Below, piece by piece: positions 1-7,510 of a DNA stretch of 50,879 bases (position 1 is the first letter of the stretch; the number at the start of each line of letters is the position of its first letter). The notes below the pieces were generated by a model that saw only the letters and a list, made by a program, of their open reading frames with translations, searched no databases and was not told where the DNA came from. The position numbers were made by a program, and so were the translations under genes. Origin of the DNA: Bacillus sp. MM2020_1 (GTDB taxonomy: Bacteria; Bacillota; Bacilli; Bacillales; Cytobacillaceae); NCBI GenBank assembly GCA_011250595.1, contig JAANMP010000033.1, forward strand, positions 1 through 50,879, given 5' to 3'.

Positions 1-211
1 CGTAGGATTTCAAATATGTACGGAGTACCAGGTTTCTTAAACAAAAGGGCACTGTGACCCATCAGGTTAGCATAACTGGCCTCCACCCCTTGGATAGGCA
101 TGACGAAGGAATGAGAGGGCAATTGACCCGTTGAGACATGGGAGGGAAAGCCTCCAGGGGCGGCGTGGAGATGTACATTATATGGTAAAATATGGAGAGG
201 TAGCTGAGTCC
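1..211 (-). other. Unassigned open stretch at window edge
   Basis: The minus strand is open in one frame from about 211 to the window edge and would encode a peptide containing HAAPGGFPSH, GQLPSHSFVMP and KKPGTPYIF. The stretch is visibly more GC-rich than its surroundings. I do not recognise a family. It could be the internal part of a gene running off the window, the structured non-coding end of a mobile element, or chance. No start codon with a ribosome binding site is visible at the upstream end, where the frame closes with a stop. Confidence 0.25.
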
Positions 212-433
212 TTTATTTAACTATGCCTTCACGAGGCCAAAATGATCTGAGCTCATTTCAATTACTCGTAAATCCAATTACAAGGGTTATGAAATCCTGC
301 GAATAAGTGAGCATTCGAGAGATATTCGTATCAAACTGAGGGAGTTTAATAAGAGCTTGAAATCTCATATTAATATAAGGTGTTTTTGGGAAAATAAACA
401 GATTAAATGGAAAAAAGTTAATATTAATCATAT

Positions 434-640
434 TCATTGTGGGCTAAAAGGTATATGAACTGCTTTCGAGGGGATGAACCGGGGCATCAGGCCTAGTGCC
501 GGGTAATTCCTTAAGATTGAATGAATCTTTTGATTTCGGTCCAACAACAACAAATATACAAAGAAAATCAAAAGGCCTATAATAACAACTGCAAAAATGG
601 TAAATCCAATAATCGTGAAGATATCCGCGATATTCATGTT
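434..640 (-). pseudogene. FMN-binding glutamate synthase family, 5' fragment
   Basis: Only the N-terminal ~40 residues of the family remain: a membrane-spanning segment (FTIIGFTIFAVVIIGLLIFF) followed by LLLLDRNQKIHSILRNYPALG. This matches the conserved start of FMN-binding glutamate synthase-like proteins (B. subtilis YerD type), whose next segment is normally GRxRYxxExxGPELRQY. After PALG the sequence departs (LMPRFIPSK) and stops, and none of the FMN or Fe-S barrel is present. The start is taken at 640 because a GGGGG-type ribosome binding site lies just before that ATG. I infer a gene truncated by an old rearrangement. Full-length members exceed 500 residues. Confidence 0.6.
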
Positions 641-747
641 CATCCCCCAATACAAGAGTAGAATTCATTATAATTAGCTCAAACTTGGAAAAATTTATGC
701 TTTTCAAAGACTTATGTAATTGACTTCCCTTGGTTAATTATGTAAAA

Positions 748-764
748 TGACTGAGAGTCAGTCA
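748..764. promoter_or_regulatory. TetR operator 1 (regulator promoter)
   Basis: TGACTGAGAGTCAGTCA is a perfect 7+3+7 palindrome 18 bp before the TetR start codon. The same half-sites recur before the SMR genes at 1428-1446, which makes autoregulation by the adjacent TetR protein likely. Confidence 0.8.
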
Positions 765-781
765 ATATTGGAGGCCGATAT

Positions 782-1360
782 ATGGATAATAAAAAAGAAA
801 GAATCATACATGCCGCAATTGATGTTTTTTGTGAAAAAGGGATTGAAAAGACAAAGGTTTCGGATATCGTTAAAAAAGCTGGTGTTGCGCAAGGAACATT
901 TTATATTTATTTTTCCTCCAAATTATCCGTCATGCCATCGATTGCTCAAGTAATGGTGGAAAAAATGCTGATTGAAATTAATAAAAAGGTAAATAAAACG
1001 GATTCTTTTATTGATCAATTAAAAAGCGTTATTGAGGCTGTTTTTTCAATCACCAAGGATTATCGGGAAATCCATGCGATGATTTATGCCGGTTTAGCTT
1101 CTGCAGAATTTCTTCAGGAATGGGAAACCATCTATTCTCCCTATTATGCCTGGATGAGTGAATTTTTGAGTCAAGCAAAAGAGAATGGTATTCTTCGCGA
1201 TACAGTTGACCCCGTTCAAAAAGCTGTTTTACTGATAGGCTTGATTGAGTCTGTAGCTGAACAAACCTTTTTATACTCTCATGGTGACCGTGATATGGCG
1301 GAAATCAAGAAAAAGGAAGTGCTTGAGTTCACTCTCCATGGATTAGGAGTCAAAATCTAA
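782..1360 (+). CDS. TetR/AcrR transcriptional regulator of SMR efflux
   Basis: A 192-residue TetR-family repressor. The N-terminal helix-turn-helix is clear (IIHAAIDVFCEKGIEKTKVSDI then AGVAQGTFYIYFSSK, about residues 8-50), followed by the usual all-helical ligand-binding domain. GGAGG seven bases upstream supports the ATG at 782. It lies directly before two SMR efflux genes, and the same palindrome sits in both promoters, so it most likely represses itself and the pumps until an inducing cation binds. The order TetR-SMR-SMR is that of B. subtilis yvdT-yvdS-yvdR. The inducer cannot be read from sequence. Confidence 0.88.
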   Translation: MDNKKERIIHAAIDVFCEKGIEKTKVSDIVKKAGVAQGTFYIYFSSKLSVMPSIAQVMVEKMLIEINKKVNKTDSFIDQLKSVIEAVFSITKDYREIHAMIYAGLASAEFLQEWETIYSPYYAWMSEFLSQAKENGILRDTVDPVQKAVLLIGLIESVAEQTFLYSHGDRDMAEIKKKEVLEFTLHGLGVKI

Positions 1361-1427
1361 ACCTTATTCAAGGTTGATTTTTGTCAGCCTAATTCCAAAT
1401 ATGGATAAAAAAATTTTATGATTACCA

Positions 1428-1446
1428 ATGACTGATTGTCAGTCAT
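1428..1446. promoter_or_regulatory. TetR operator 2 (SMR promoter)
   Basis: ATGACTGATTGTCAGTCAT, a perfect 8+3+8 palindrome with the same half-sites as 748-764, lies 19 bp before the first SMR start codon. Confidence 0.82.
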
Positions 1447-1465
1447 GTATAACTAAGGAGTGTTA

Positions 1466-1807
1466 ATGTTGAATAGGTCATGGATCTATGTAATCCTAAC
1501 CTGTGTTTCGGAATTTCTTTGGATTTATGGTTTTCACAATGCAACTACTTGGTGGCATTGGATTTTCGTTATCGGGATTATTTTGCTCGATTTTCAATTT
1601 CTAGCAAAAGCATGTGAAAACTTGCCGACAGGAACCGTGTATGCCATATTTGCCGGGGCAGGTACAGTGGGAACTTTCTTAATGGATACTTTTCTTTTTG
1701 CTGAAGAAGTCAGCATCCCAAAAATATTTTTTATCCTCTTGGTCATTGGTGGGGTAGTGGGACTAAAAATTTCTGACAATGACAAATCGGAAGGAGTCGA
1801 TCATTAA
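1466..1807 (+). CDS. SMR efflux subunit 1 (paired SMR)
   Basis: A small multidrug resistance protein of about 113 residues with four predicted membrane helices. The essential TM1 glutamate is present (CVSEFLWIYGF), and the TM3 signature follows (LPTGTVYAIFAGAGTVGTF). SMR proteins exchange protons for cationic drugs or guanidinium-like compounds as dimers. Two unlike subunits encoded together suggest a heterodimer, as in EbrAB, YkkCD or YvdRS. AAGGAG at 1455-1460 favours the ATG at 1466 (TTG 1469 is also possible) over an upstream GTG that overlaps the ribosome binding site. The stop overlaps the next start by one base. Confidence 0.87.
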   Translation: MLNRSWIYVILTCVSEFLWIYGFHNATTWWHWIFVIGIILLDFQFLAKACENLPTGTVYAIFAGAGTVGTFLMDTFLFAEEVSIPKIFFILLVIGGVVGLKISDNDKSEGVDH

Positions 1808-2121
1808 TGGGTTGGTTATTTGTATTTATAGCAGCAATAAATGAATTGATCGGTGTCTGGGGACTGAATCTTTTTACCGAAAATCGAACGGTTAAAAATG
1901 GAATCATCTATATTGGAGGGCTTGCCGCCTCCTTTGCCTTTATTTACGCTTCGTTTGCCTATTTACCGGCAAGTGTGGCCTATGCTGTATGGACTGGGAT
2001 TGGCACAGCCGGGACTGTCACGATGAATATGATTTTCTTTGGAGAAAGAAAAAGTTTGCCGCGTATTGCCAGTCTTTTAGCGATTGTAATTGGAGTAACA
2101 GGGCTGAAGGTAATAGCTTAA
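1807..2121 (+). CDS. SMR efflux subunit 2 (paired SMR)
   Basis: The 104-residue partner SMR subunit. It has four hydrophobic segments, the TM1 glutamate (AAINELIGVWGL) and the TM3 pattern LPASVAYAVWTGIGTAGTV. Its ATG shares one base with the TAA of subunit 1 (TAATG), so translation is coupled and the two proteins are made in similar amounts. Both depend on the promoter under operator 1428-1446. The substrate is unknown. No terminator is obvious immediately downstream. Confidence 0.88.
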   Translation: MGWLFVFIAAINELIGVWGLNLFTENRTVKNGIIYIGGLAASFAFIYASFAYLPASVAYAVWTGIGTAGTVTMNMIFFGERKSLPRIASLLAIVIGVTGLKVIA

Positions 2122-2275
2122 TGTACCAATCCAATCATTACCTGATTTAGATAAAAGCTTTACCAAGTAATTAAATATTCAGAATATTCTTTGCTATTTG
2201 CAAAAAAAGAGTAAAATAGGAGTACAAGCTAGGAAAGAAAGTATTTTTGAGTTAAATTTCAAAAAAAGGGTAGGG

Positions 2276-2422
2276 ATGTCAAATGAACACAAAAAAATGG
2301 TTCAAATTCTCTTCGGTTCCAATCTCCTTTTATTATTCGTCCTTGTTTGTCTTCCAATCTTTCTTGTTGACCCGGATTCAAATGTCATCCAAGCTTTTCT
2401 AAACTCTATTCAAGGAGAATAG
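2276..2422 (+). CDS. Small single-pass membrane protein
   Basis: A 48-residue protein from the ATG at 2276 (MSNEHKKMVQILFGSN...), with one hydrophobic helix (LLLLFVLVCLPIFLV) and a short polar tail. A longer frame opens at 2198, but the GGGTAGGG stretch just before 2276 and the basic amphipathic start favour the short form. No family recognised. A hairpin at 2450-2475 follows. Confidence 0.45.
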   Translation: MSNEHKKMVQILFGSNLLLLFVLVCLPIFLVDPDSNVIQAFLNSIQGE

Positions 2423-2449
2423 CAGTGGCATTTAGTAATTGATCATAAA

Positions 2450-2475
2450 GGCTGCTTCCAGTTTGGGAAGCAGCC
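2450..2475 (+). terminator. Hairpin after small membrane protein gene
   Basis: GGCTGCTTCC pairs with GGAAGCAGCC across a 6-base loop. The following tract is A/T-rich rather than a pure T-run, so termination strength is uncertain. Confidence 0.6.
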
Positions 2476-2512
2476 ATAAAAATTTGTATATTGGTTTAAT
2501 AAGGGACTAGTA

Positions 2513-2556
2513 TAACTAACAGGTGCGATGCTTTAAAATAAGGCATCGTCTATTTT
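2513..2556. repeat. Cassette-site repeat, left part only (S1)
   Basis: A left box (ACTAACAGGTGC) followed by a hairpin (CGATGC/GCATCG) and a T-rich tract. No right box follows before the next full copy at 2577. This is the first trace of the repeat family in the window. Confidence 0.6.
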
Positions 2557-2576
2557 TAGATAAAATTACAAAACAG

Positions 2577-2681
2577 ATTGTGAAGAATTAACTTAAAGTA
2601 ACGGGTGCTTAAGTTAAACAAAAGGGTCGCTGCTGCTGCAACTCTTTTTCTTGCTCCACTAAGGGCAGGTTAGTTGAAGAG
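2577..2681. repeat. Cassette-site repeat, full (S2)
   Basis: Left flank TTGTGAAGAATTAACTTAAA, left box GTAACGGGTGCTTAAGTT, a GC-rich centre and T-run, then right box CACTAAGGGCAGGTTAGTTG. This flank type (TTGTGAAG.ATT..ACTTAAA) recurs in about half of the copies. Confidence 0.8.
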
Positions 2682-2726
2682 AAAATGGATTTTTATGGTA
2701 AAATATCTGAGGGATGGTGAAAAATT

Positions 2727-2909
2727 ATGAAAAAGAATTATACGGTTTTCTTTTTACTTTTGTTTGTATCATCTATTTCGGGTGGTATGGCACTTAAAGA
2801 TTTTTTCGACTATTCAATGATTATTGGGGTTGGGTTAGCAATGATATTTCTTTTCGCTGCTGCGTTTTCTCTTGGGAAAAAGAACAGGAAAAACAAATCA
2901 TATAACTAA
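2727..2909 (+). CDS. Cassette gene: 60-aa two-helix membrane protein
   Basis: MKKNYTVFFLLLFVSSISGG begins a 60-residue protein with two hydrophobic segments separated by a short acidic turn (KDFFDYS) and a basic C-terminus (KKNRKNKS). It is the only gene between repeats S2 and S3, and the spacing to both is short, so it looks like a single-gene cassette. No family recognised. The start is supported by a GGATGGTG stretch upstream. Confidence 0.55.
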   Translation: MKKNYTVFFLLLFVSSISGGMALKDFFDYSMIIGVGLAMIFLFAAAFSLGKKNRKNKSYN

Positions 2910-2915
2910 ATCCTT

Positions 2916-2994
2916 TACTAAGCTAACGGGTGCGATCCTTCAATAACGAAGGTTCGCTTTTTCCTTATTCAAGTAACGGGGCAGGTTAACAAGA
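2916..2994. repeat. Cassette-site repeat, full (S3)
   Basis: Left box CTAACGGGTGCGATCCTTC, hairpin CCTTC/GAAGG with T-run, right box AAGTAACGGGGCAGGTTAAC. It closes the 60-aa cassette. No further site appears until about 6140. Confidence 0.8.
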
Positions 2995-3162
2995 AATTGG
3001 ATATTTAGGGTATTATCGAAGTGAGTAATTGCTTATGAGGGAATCGTCTAGATAGTGATCGGGTTTATCCACTTATTATTCCAAACGAAATTCTTTAAAA
3101 TACAAATAGCTGATTTTGATTTTGATGATTCGGAAAGTACAACAACACTATAACAAGAAATG

Positions 3163-3192
3163 AGAGGGACAGTTTTGCTGTTCCTCTTTTTT
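3163..3192 (+). terminator. Rho-independent terminator
   Basis: A ten-base-pair stem (AGAGGGACAG against CTGTTCCTCT, one G-T pair) with a five-base loop and a run of T. The sequence it terminates (about 2995-3160) holds no convincing gene. Confidence 0.75.
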
Positions 3193-3214
3193 CATATAAG
3201 AGATAAAAGCATAT

Positions 3215-3244
3215 TTATGCAAAATAGAGTATGTTATGCAAAAT
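3215..3244. promoter_or_regulatory. Direct repeats upstream of a SigL promoter (enhancer candidate)
   Basis: TTATGCAAAAT occurs twice, at 3215-3225 and 3234-3244, 19 bp apart (about two helical turns) and ~85-110 bp upstream of the sigma-54 type promoter. This is the expected place for binding of a sigma-54 activator such as a RocR/BkdR-type protein. The activator itself is not in the window. Confidence 0.55.
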
Positions 3245-3322
3245 TTCATAAAAACTGTCGTCCTTAAGCAGTTTGAAATGGGCAAGACAGTCGAATTTTA
3301 GGGATTTTTCGCATTTTTTTAT

Positions 3323-3339
3323 TTGGCATGAAAATTGCA
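3323..3339 (+). promoter_or_regulatory. Sigma-54 (SigL) promoter
   Basis: TTGGCATGAAAATTGCA fits the -24/-12 consensus TTGGCAC-N5-TTGCA, with GG and GC separated by exactly ten bases. It precedes a small ORF and the amino acid/amine permease, in line with SigL control of amino acid catabolism in Bacillus. Confidence 0.8.
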
Positions 3340-3387
3340 AATGTTCTAAATAATAATATTCTATATTAATAGAGGAGGAATCTATAT

Positions 3388-3450
3388 ATGTTTGAATCAA
3401 AAAGATTTTTTAATTTTTTAATATTTCAGAAGAATAATAATTATAATTAA
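3388..3450 (+). CDS. 20-aa leader-type ORF
   Basis: ATG at 3388 lies after a strong AGAGGAGG ribosome binding site and encodes MFESKRFFNFLIFQKNNNYN before TAA. It sits between the SigL promoter and the permease gene on the same transcript. It may be a leader peptide or a small membrane-associated protein. No homologue is recalled. Confidence 0.45.
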   Translation: MFESKRFFNFLIFQKNNNYN

Positions 3451-3512
3451 AGACGCTTACATTTTGGAGGTACTTCACAAATAGTAGTTGCGAATAAGGG
3501 GGAGTTATAAAA

Positions 3513-4850
3513 GTGGAGAATGTTACACTTAAGCGTTCACTTGGATTATGGGCAATCGTTGGACTTGGCTTGGGGTATATGACCCCTACGATTGCATTTG
3601 ATACGTTTGGCATTGTTTCTAAAGGAACAAATGGGGTTGTTCCGCTTGCCTACCTTACAGCTTTAGTAGTCATGCTGTTTACCGCGATTAGTTATGGGAA
3701 AATGGTACAAGTATTCCCAAGTGCAGGATCGGCCTATACCTATACGAGGGAGACAATGAATCCTTATTTGGGGTTTTTAGTCGGTTGGGCATCACTGCTG
3801 GATTATATCCTCCTTCCAATGGTGAATGCTTTAATTATACGAATCTACATGGTATCGATATTTCCAAGTATCCCGGCATGGGTTTGGGTTCTCCTTTGGG
3901 TGGCAATCTGTACTGGATTAAATGTTTGGAGTATGGGAAAAACCTCAAGCTTGAATTCCATTTTGGTTGTTTTCTCACTTGTTTTGATCGTGGTGTTTGT
4001 CGTTCTCGCATTTTTTAAATTTTCTCAAGGAATGGGACAAGGAACCATTTTGACAACGGAACCTCTTTTCCATGCAGATGTCCATCTAAGTGCTGTTCTG
4101 ACCGGAGCAACAGTCGTTTGTTTCTCCTTTATTGGTTTTGATGCCGTAACAATGTACGCTGAGGAAGCAGTCCATCAAAAAATCATGCCGAAAGCGATCA
4201 TGTTAACCGTCTTCATCGGTGGTGCGATCTTTTTTGTAACCAGTTATTTCTCCCAAGCGTTATTTCCAGATGTTTCAAATTTCAATAATACAGACGATAC
4301 ATTACCTGAAATTGCATTGTATGTTGGCGGCACTCTTTTCAAACTTTTCCTTATTGCTGGTGCTTTTGCTGCAACTGCCGCCTCAGGACTTGCTTCCCAT
4401 GCAAGTGTAGCGAGACTTTTATATGTGATGGGGCGAAACGGTGTCTTTCCGAAAAAGCTATTTGGCTATGTCCATCCTAAATTTCGGACACCTGCCTTTA
4501 ATGTTGTCCTTGTAGGGGTCATTTCCATGTTAGCCATCTCCCCAAGCCTGGAGTTAGTTTCTTCGGTGATCAACTTTGGGGCGCTAATTGCATTTACATT
4601 CGTTAATTTATCAGTCATTGCCCATTTCGTAATCAAACAACAGAGATATAAAACAGCAAGGGACATTTTCTCCTATTTGATTATGCCGTTAATCGGGGCA
4701 GGTTTAACAGGTATTTTATGGTCAAACCTTCATGCTGATGCACTGATTGGAGGAATAGTTTGGTCACTGATCGGAATCCTATATCTACTCTATCAATCAA
4801 AAATTCGTAAAAACGATATTGCTGTTTTAGACTTTGAAGAAGTAGGTTAA
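3513..4850 (+). CDS. APC-family permease, putrescine importer (PuuP/PlaP) type
   Basis: A 445-residue, ~12-helix amino acid-polyamine-organocation transporter. The N-terminal block matches the PlaP/PuuP putrescine importers closely: LGLGYMTPTIAFDTFGIVS, then YGKMVQVFPSAGSAYTY and GFLVGWASLLDY. It probably imports putrescine or a related amine by proton symport. GTG is used at 3513, with AAGGGGGAG upstream. The SigL promoter at 3323-3339 and upstream repeats suggest activation by a nitrogen- or amine-responsive enhancer protein. The substrate is inferred from family resemblance only. Confidence 0.82.
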   Translation: MENVTLKRSLGLWAIVGLGLGYMTPTIAFDTFGIVSKGTNGVVPLAYLTALVVMLFTAISYGKMVQVFPSAGSAYTYTRETMNPYLGFLVGWASLLDYILLPMVNALIIRIYMVSIFPSIPAWVWVLLWVAICTGLNVWSMGKTSSLNSILVVFSLVLIVVFVVLAFFKFSQGMGQGTILTTEPLFHADVHLSAVLTGATVVCFSFIGFDAVTMYAEEAVHQKIMPKAIMLTVFIGGAIFFVTSYFSQALFPDVSNFNNTDDTLPEIALYVGGTLFKLFLIAGAFAATAASGLASHASVARLLYVMGRNGVFPKKLFGYVHPKFRTPAFNVVLVGVISMLAISPSLELVSSVINFGALIAFTFVNLSVIAHFVIKQQRYKTARDIFSYLIMPLIGAGLTGILWSNLHADALIGGIVWSLIGILYLLYQSKIRKNDIAVLDFEEVG

Positions 4851-4884
4851 TTAAGATTCTTGGCACTGGAGCTGGTCACTTAAA

Positions 4885-5187
4885 AAGAACGCAATGAAGA
4901 AAATTCGAGTAAAGATTAAGGCCTACACAGAGCCAAGGGCAAAATAGTACTTGGATATTCATGACTTGGTGAAGGGATTAAACAAGAAACTACAAGGTTT
5001 CAAGAAATACTATCTCATATCACCTAACGCAAAGAAATGGCTTAATCGGATTGACTGGTATGTGTTAGAACGCCTTACATTATTCTATAACAAGAAAAGA
5101 AATAGGCATAGGAAACATGGAAATTTAACAGACGTAAGGAATGAAATTGGTCATATATTGGTGAAATTGGCTAGTTATTCTCTGTAA
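4885..5187 (+). pseudogene. Group II intron maturase, C-terminal remnant
   Basis: This encodes the X/maturase and DNA-binding end of a group II intron protein: KKIRVKIKAYTE, an in-frame stop, then DIHDLVKGLNKKLQGFKKYY, KWLNRIDWYV and FYNKKRNRHRKHG. The reverse transcriptase domain is missing and one stop (4945-4947) interrupts the frame. It is followed by the intron's domain V/VI RNA, so this is the 3' end of a decayed intron placed just after the permease gene. Confidence 0.8.
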
Positions 5188-5210
5188 CGCCAAAGAAAGA
5201 AGAACGTAGG

Positions 5211-5292
5211 AAAGCCGTATGAGGGAAAACTTCACGTACGGTTTGATGAGAAGGGAACTAAAAGTAAAAGAGATAGCCGAAAGGCTATCCCT
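5211..5292 (+). ncRNA. Group II intron domains V-VI (3' remnant)
   Basis: AAAGCCGTATGAGGG with the complementary arm TTCACGTACGGTTTG forms the 34-nt-type domain V. A GATAGCC-GAAA-GGCTATC stem fits domain VI. The sequence directly follows the maturase remnant. The 5' domains I-IV are absent, so the intron cannot splice by itself. Confidence 0.75.
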
Positions 5293-5352
5293 CTGAAATC
5301 AGTTTCTTACTCTATTTTTTAGTTAATTAAATATTGATTTTATGTATAAAGT

Positions 5353-5382
5353 CAAAAAAAAAGCCCTGGTAGGACCCAGAGC
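5353..5382 (-). terminator. Terminator of the DUF6241-like gene
   Basis: On the minus strand, GCTCTGG pairs with CCAGGGC across a short loop and is followed by a run of T. Confidence 0.75.
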
Positions 5383-5395
5383 CTATCTGAATGGC

Positions 5396-5974
5396 TTATT
5401 GCCAATCTCTTATATTTATTTGTAATCCCTCGTTACCAAAAAAGTGCTCGATGTATTTCTGCTCCTCTTCAGCAGTTCTTACTTTCTGTACTGGACTTGG
5501 GCTTGGTGGATTTGTATCTTTTATGTTCCTAATTGTAAGATAGTCATTCTCGAAATTAGAGAAGTCTCCTTTCAACCATTTATCTAAGATTTTCTGATAA
5601 GGTTCGGAAGCTTTTAATTCAACTGCCTTGTTTTTCAAATATTGAAGGTTAGCTCGATCAAACTGAATTCTTTTGACTTCAACCGAAAATGGGATATGGT
5701 AATTTTCTTCTCCCTTGAACTCAAGCTTCTGAAGAGCTATTGTTATCATTGAGTAGTAGAAGAAGTCATCACCATTCTGATCGCTCTCAATTTGATAAAA
5801 GTCTTTCGCTGCTTTATCTAATTCAGCTTGGCTAACTTTAGGAACTTGTTGAGTGGTTACTTGTTTGGTAGTTGTTGCTGCTTCTGTTTTATCTCCCTTG
5901 TATGAAAAGATTGCATACGAACCTCCAATCACTAATGCTAATCCAAGTCCTGCCACAATTAAAGTTTTCTTCAT
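5396..5974 (-). CDS. DUF6241-like exported/anchored protein
   Basis: A 192-residue protein with an N-terminal signal or anchor helix (KKTLIVAGLGLALVIGGSYAIF), a threonine/glutamine-rich linker and a soluble domain. The C-terminal half carries the pattern YQKILDKWLKGDFSNFENDY...AEEEQKYIEHFF, which I recall from Bacillus DUF6241 proteins (ILxRWxxGDFS...EEExFIxxxF). Function unknown. It lies in the stretch without cassette sites and has its own terminator. Confidence 0.6.
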   Translation of the reverse strand: MKKTLIVAGLGLALVIGGSYAIFSYKGDKTEAATTTKQVTTQQVPKVSQAELDKAAKDFYQIESDQNGDDFFYYSMITIALQKLEFKGEENYHIPFSVEVKRIQFDRANLQYLKNKAVELKASEPYQKILDKWLKGDFSNFENDYLTIRNIKDTNPPSPSPVQKVRTAEEEQKYIEHFFGNEGLQINIRDWQ

Positions 5975-6137
5975 TGTTGCTCCCCCATAAGTTTATTCAA
6001 CTTTCTGTTGAAAGTTATTTCTTCACTAAGTTTACCATATGTTTCCTCAAGAGTACCAGTCTGTAAATACCAGAAAATAGGTCTTAACAAATGTGCTTGT
6101 CACAATGCATCTGTATATAAAATATGCGATTTTATTT

Positions 6138-6207
6138 TCTTATAACGAAGCAGTGGAAGAGTCTAGATTGAACTTTGTTCAGCAATCGGGCCATTTAATT
6201 GAATAAG
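6138..6207. repeat. Two degenerate right boxes (S4)
   Basis: TATAACGAAGCAGTGGAAGAG (about 6141-6161) and CAATCGGGCCATTTAATTGA (about 6182-6201) resemble right boxes without left boxes. The second has a near-twin at 25747-25786, so this variant is a reproducible form. Confidence 0.5.
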
Positions 6208-6251
6208 AATCTCAAATAAAATTGGATATTAATGTTAAGATTAGTTTAGTG

Positions 6252-6300
6252 TTTGTGAAGGATTGTACTTAAACTAAAGTGGCAGTTTAGTTCAATAAAA
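6252..6300. repeat. Single-core site without hairpin (S5)
   Basis: The usual left flank (TTGTGAAGGATTGTACTTAAA) runs straight into a right-box end. Together they make one dyad at 6269-6295: arms TTAAACTAAA and TTTAGTTCAA (one mismatch in ten) around a 7-bp spacer GTGGCAG. This is the layout of a simple tyrosine-recombinase core site and could be the product of left x right recombination within a full site. Confidence 0.7.
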
Positions 6301-6393
6301 AGAAACTTTCTTTAATATTTTGCATTTTGGGAACTTAATGAAAATCCTGTTTATAATAACTAGTGTAAGATATTAATATTAAGGGGATGATTT

Positions 6394-6615
6394 TTGTTGA
6401 ATAACCAAACAAAAAAACAAAGCATTGGATACATTTTAAAAGGTGCAATGGATTCAATGGTACCTGCAAACAGGATTAAAGATATTGCAGAAATTGCATT
6501 TGAGGTTGTTCCACAGAGTTCACAAATTGATAATTACGCCACTTCTAATTATGCGTTACGAATTGCAGAGGAAGTTGGTTTAAGTAAAGACATTGTGGCT
6601 GATATTGCAGGTTAG
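6394..6615 (+). CDS. Cassette gene: 73-aa hypothetical protein
   Basis: About 72 residues, soluble and helical (QSIGYILKGAMDSMVPANRI..., ...YALRIAEEVGLSKDIVADIAG). AAGGGGATGA at 6381-6390 supports a TTG start at 6394 or 6397. Its ~100-bp leader (6283-6385) is repeated at 13783-13888, where the gene itself has been replaced by an IS3 remnant. The same cassette therefore once existed twice. No family recognised. Confidence 0.55.
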   Translation: MLNNQTKKQSIGYILKGAMDSMVPANRIKDIAEIAFEVVPQSSQIDNYATSNYALRIAEEVGLSKDIVADIAG

Positions 6616-6696
6616 TGGAAGAAGGAATGGTATAATATCTATTAAGTTGGATTGTTTATTATTTAAGATAAAATACCAAAAAGTGAGTGAAATTTT

Positions 6697-6879
6697 ATGG
6701 GCAAAAGAGTTTTTATTTCTATATTTATCGCTGCAATTCTTTCCGTTGTTATTCGTTCAATACTTCGTGCCAATGGCATTCACAATTTTCTTAGTGAAAA
6801 CTTAACTGGTCAAGCATTATTATATTGGGTCATTTGTTTATTGATTTTCTTTGTTTTAAAAAAGAAGTCTGAAAGATAA
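6697..6879 (+). CDS. Cassette gene: 60-aa two-helix membrane protein
   Basis: MGKRVFISIFIAAILSVVIR begins a 60-residue protein with two membrane helices (residues ~5-20 and ~40-54) and a basic tail KKKSER. The ribosome binding site is weak (GTGAG). It shares a cassette with the 73-aa gene before site S6. No family recognised. Confidence 0.5.
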   Translation: MGKRVFISIFIAAILSVVIRSILRANGIHNFLSENLTGQALLYWVICLLIFFVLKKKSER

Positions 6880-6901
6880 GACTTATGCATTGTTAAAATC
6901 T

Positions 6902-6986
6902 TGTTCAACTAACGGATGCTTGAGTTAAACAAAGGTTTGCTACGGCAGCCTTTTTTCTTGTTTCACTATCGGGGCAGTTTAATAAG
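6902..6986. repeat. Cassette-site repeat, full (S6)
   Basis: Left flank TTGTTCAACTAACGGATGC, centre GGCAGCC with T-run, right box CACTATCGGGGCAGTTTAAT. The left flank differs from the ACTTAAA type, as expected if each left half belongs to its own cassette. Confidence 0.8.
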
Positions 6987-7016
6987 ATGCATAAAAATAT
7001 ATCTCATTTCTGAGGT

Positions 7017-7434
7017 TTATGGCTTAAAATTCAATAATCCCAAGAATTTGCTTGTATTGCCTTGAAATGTTAAGAAATATGGTTGGTTCTCATTGTCAAA
7101 AACCATTAAATATGGATTTTCTTGAACAGGAAAAATAATCATTACTTCATCTACGAGGTCATTGAACCATTGATTTTTAACCGTAACATTAGGTTCTAAA
7201 GGGATTTTGATCACAAACCCATTATTAGGATATGGGTTCAATTTCACGTAAACCCCTGTTATTCCTTCAAGAAATTTCTCTACTTCTTGTTGTAAATCAG
7301 GCTTTTTTTGAACATTTTTTATAACTTTACCTTTTTTTATATGGAGTAATTTGTATTTGATGATTAGTTTGAGCCATAGCATTGGTTGTATATAATATAA
7401 ATATACAAAAACTTATTAAAACCTTTTTAATCAA
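7017..7434 (-). pseudogene. Cassette gene: secreted hypothetical protein, frameshifted
   Basis: The minus strand starts at a TTG (7434) after GAGGTGA and encodes a signal peptide (MIKKVLISFCIFILYTTNA, MAQTNHQIQ...). After TPYKK the frame shifts by one base within a run of seven A (near 7331), and coding resumes as GKVIKNVQKKPDLQQEVEKF to ...TFQGNTSKFLGLLNFKP. Rejoined, it would be a ~138-residue exported protein of unknown family. The shift lies in a homopolymer, so a sequencing error is as likely as a real mutation. Confidence 0.6.
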
Positions 7435-7510
7435 TTTAATCACCTCAAAGGTATTTTCCCCAATAATTAAAGCGGTATTAAAATGTCGATTATATAGCAG
7501 TTAATTATTA

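Noticed and set aside
2995..3160. Short plus-strand frame ending ...DFDFDDSESTTTL
   Set aside because: No start codon with a binding site and a stop just upstream; kept only as a possible remnant.
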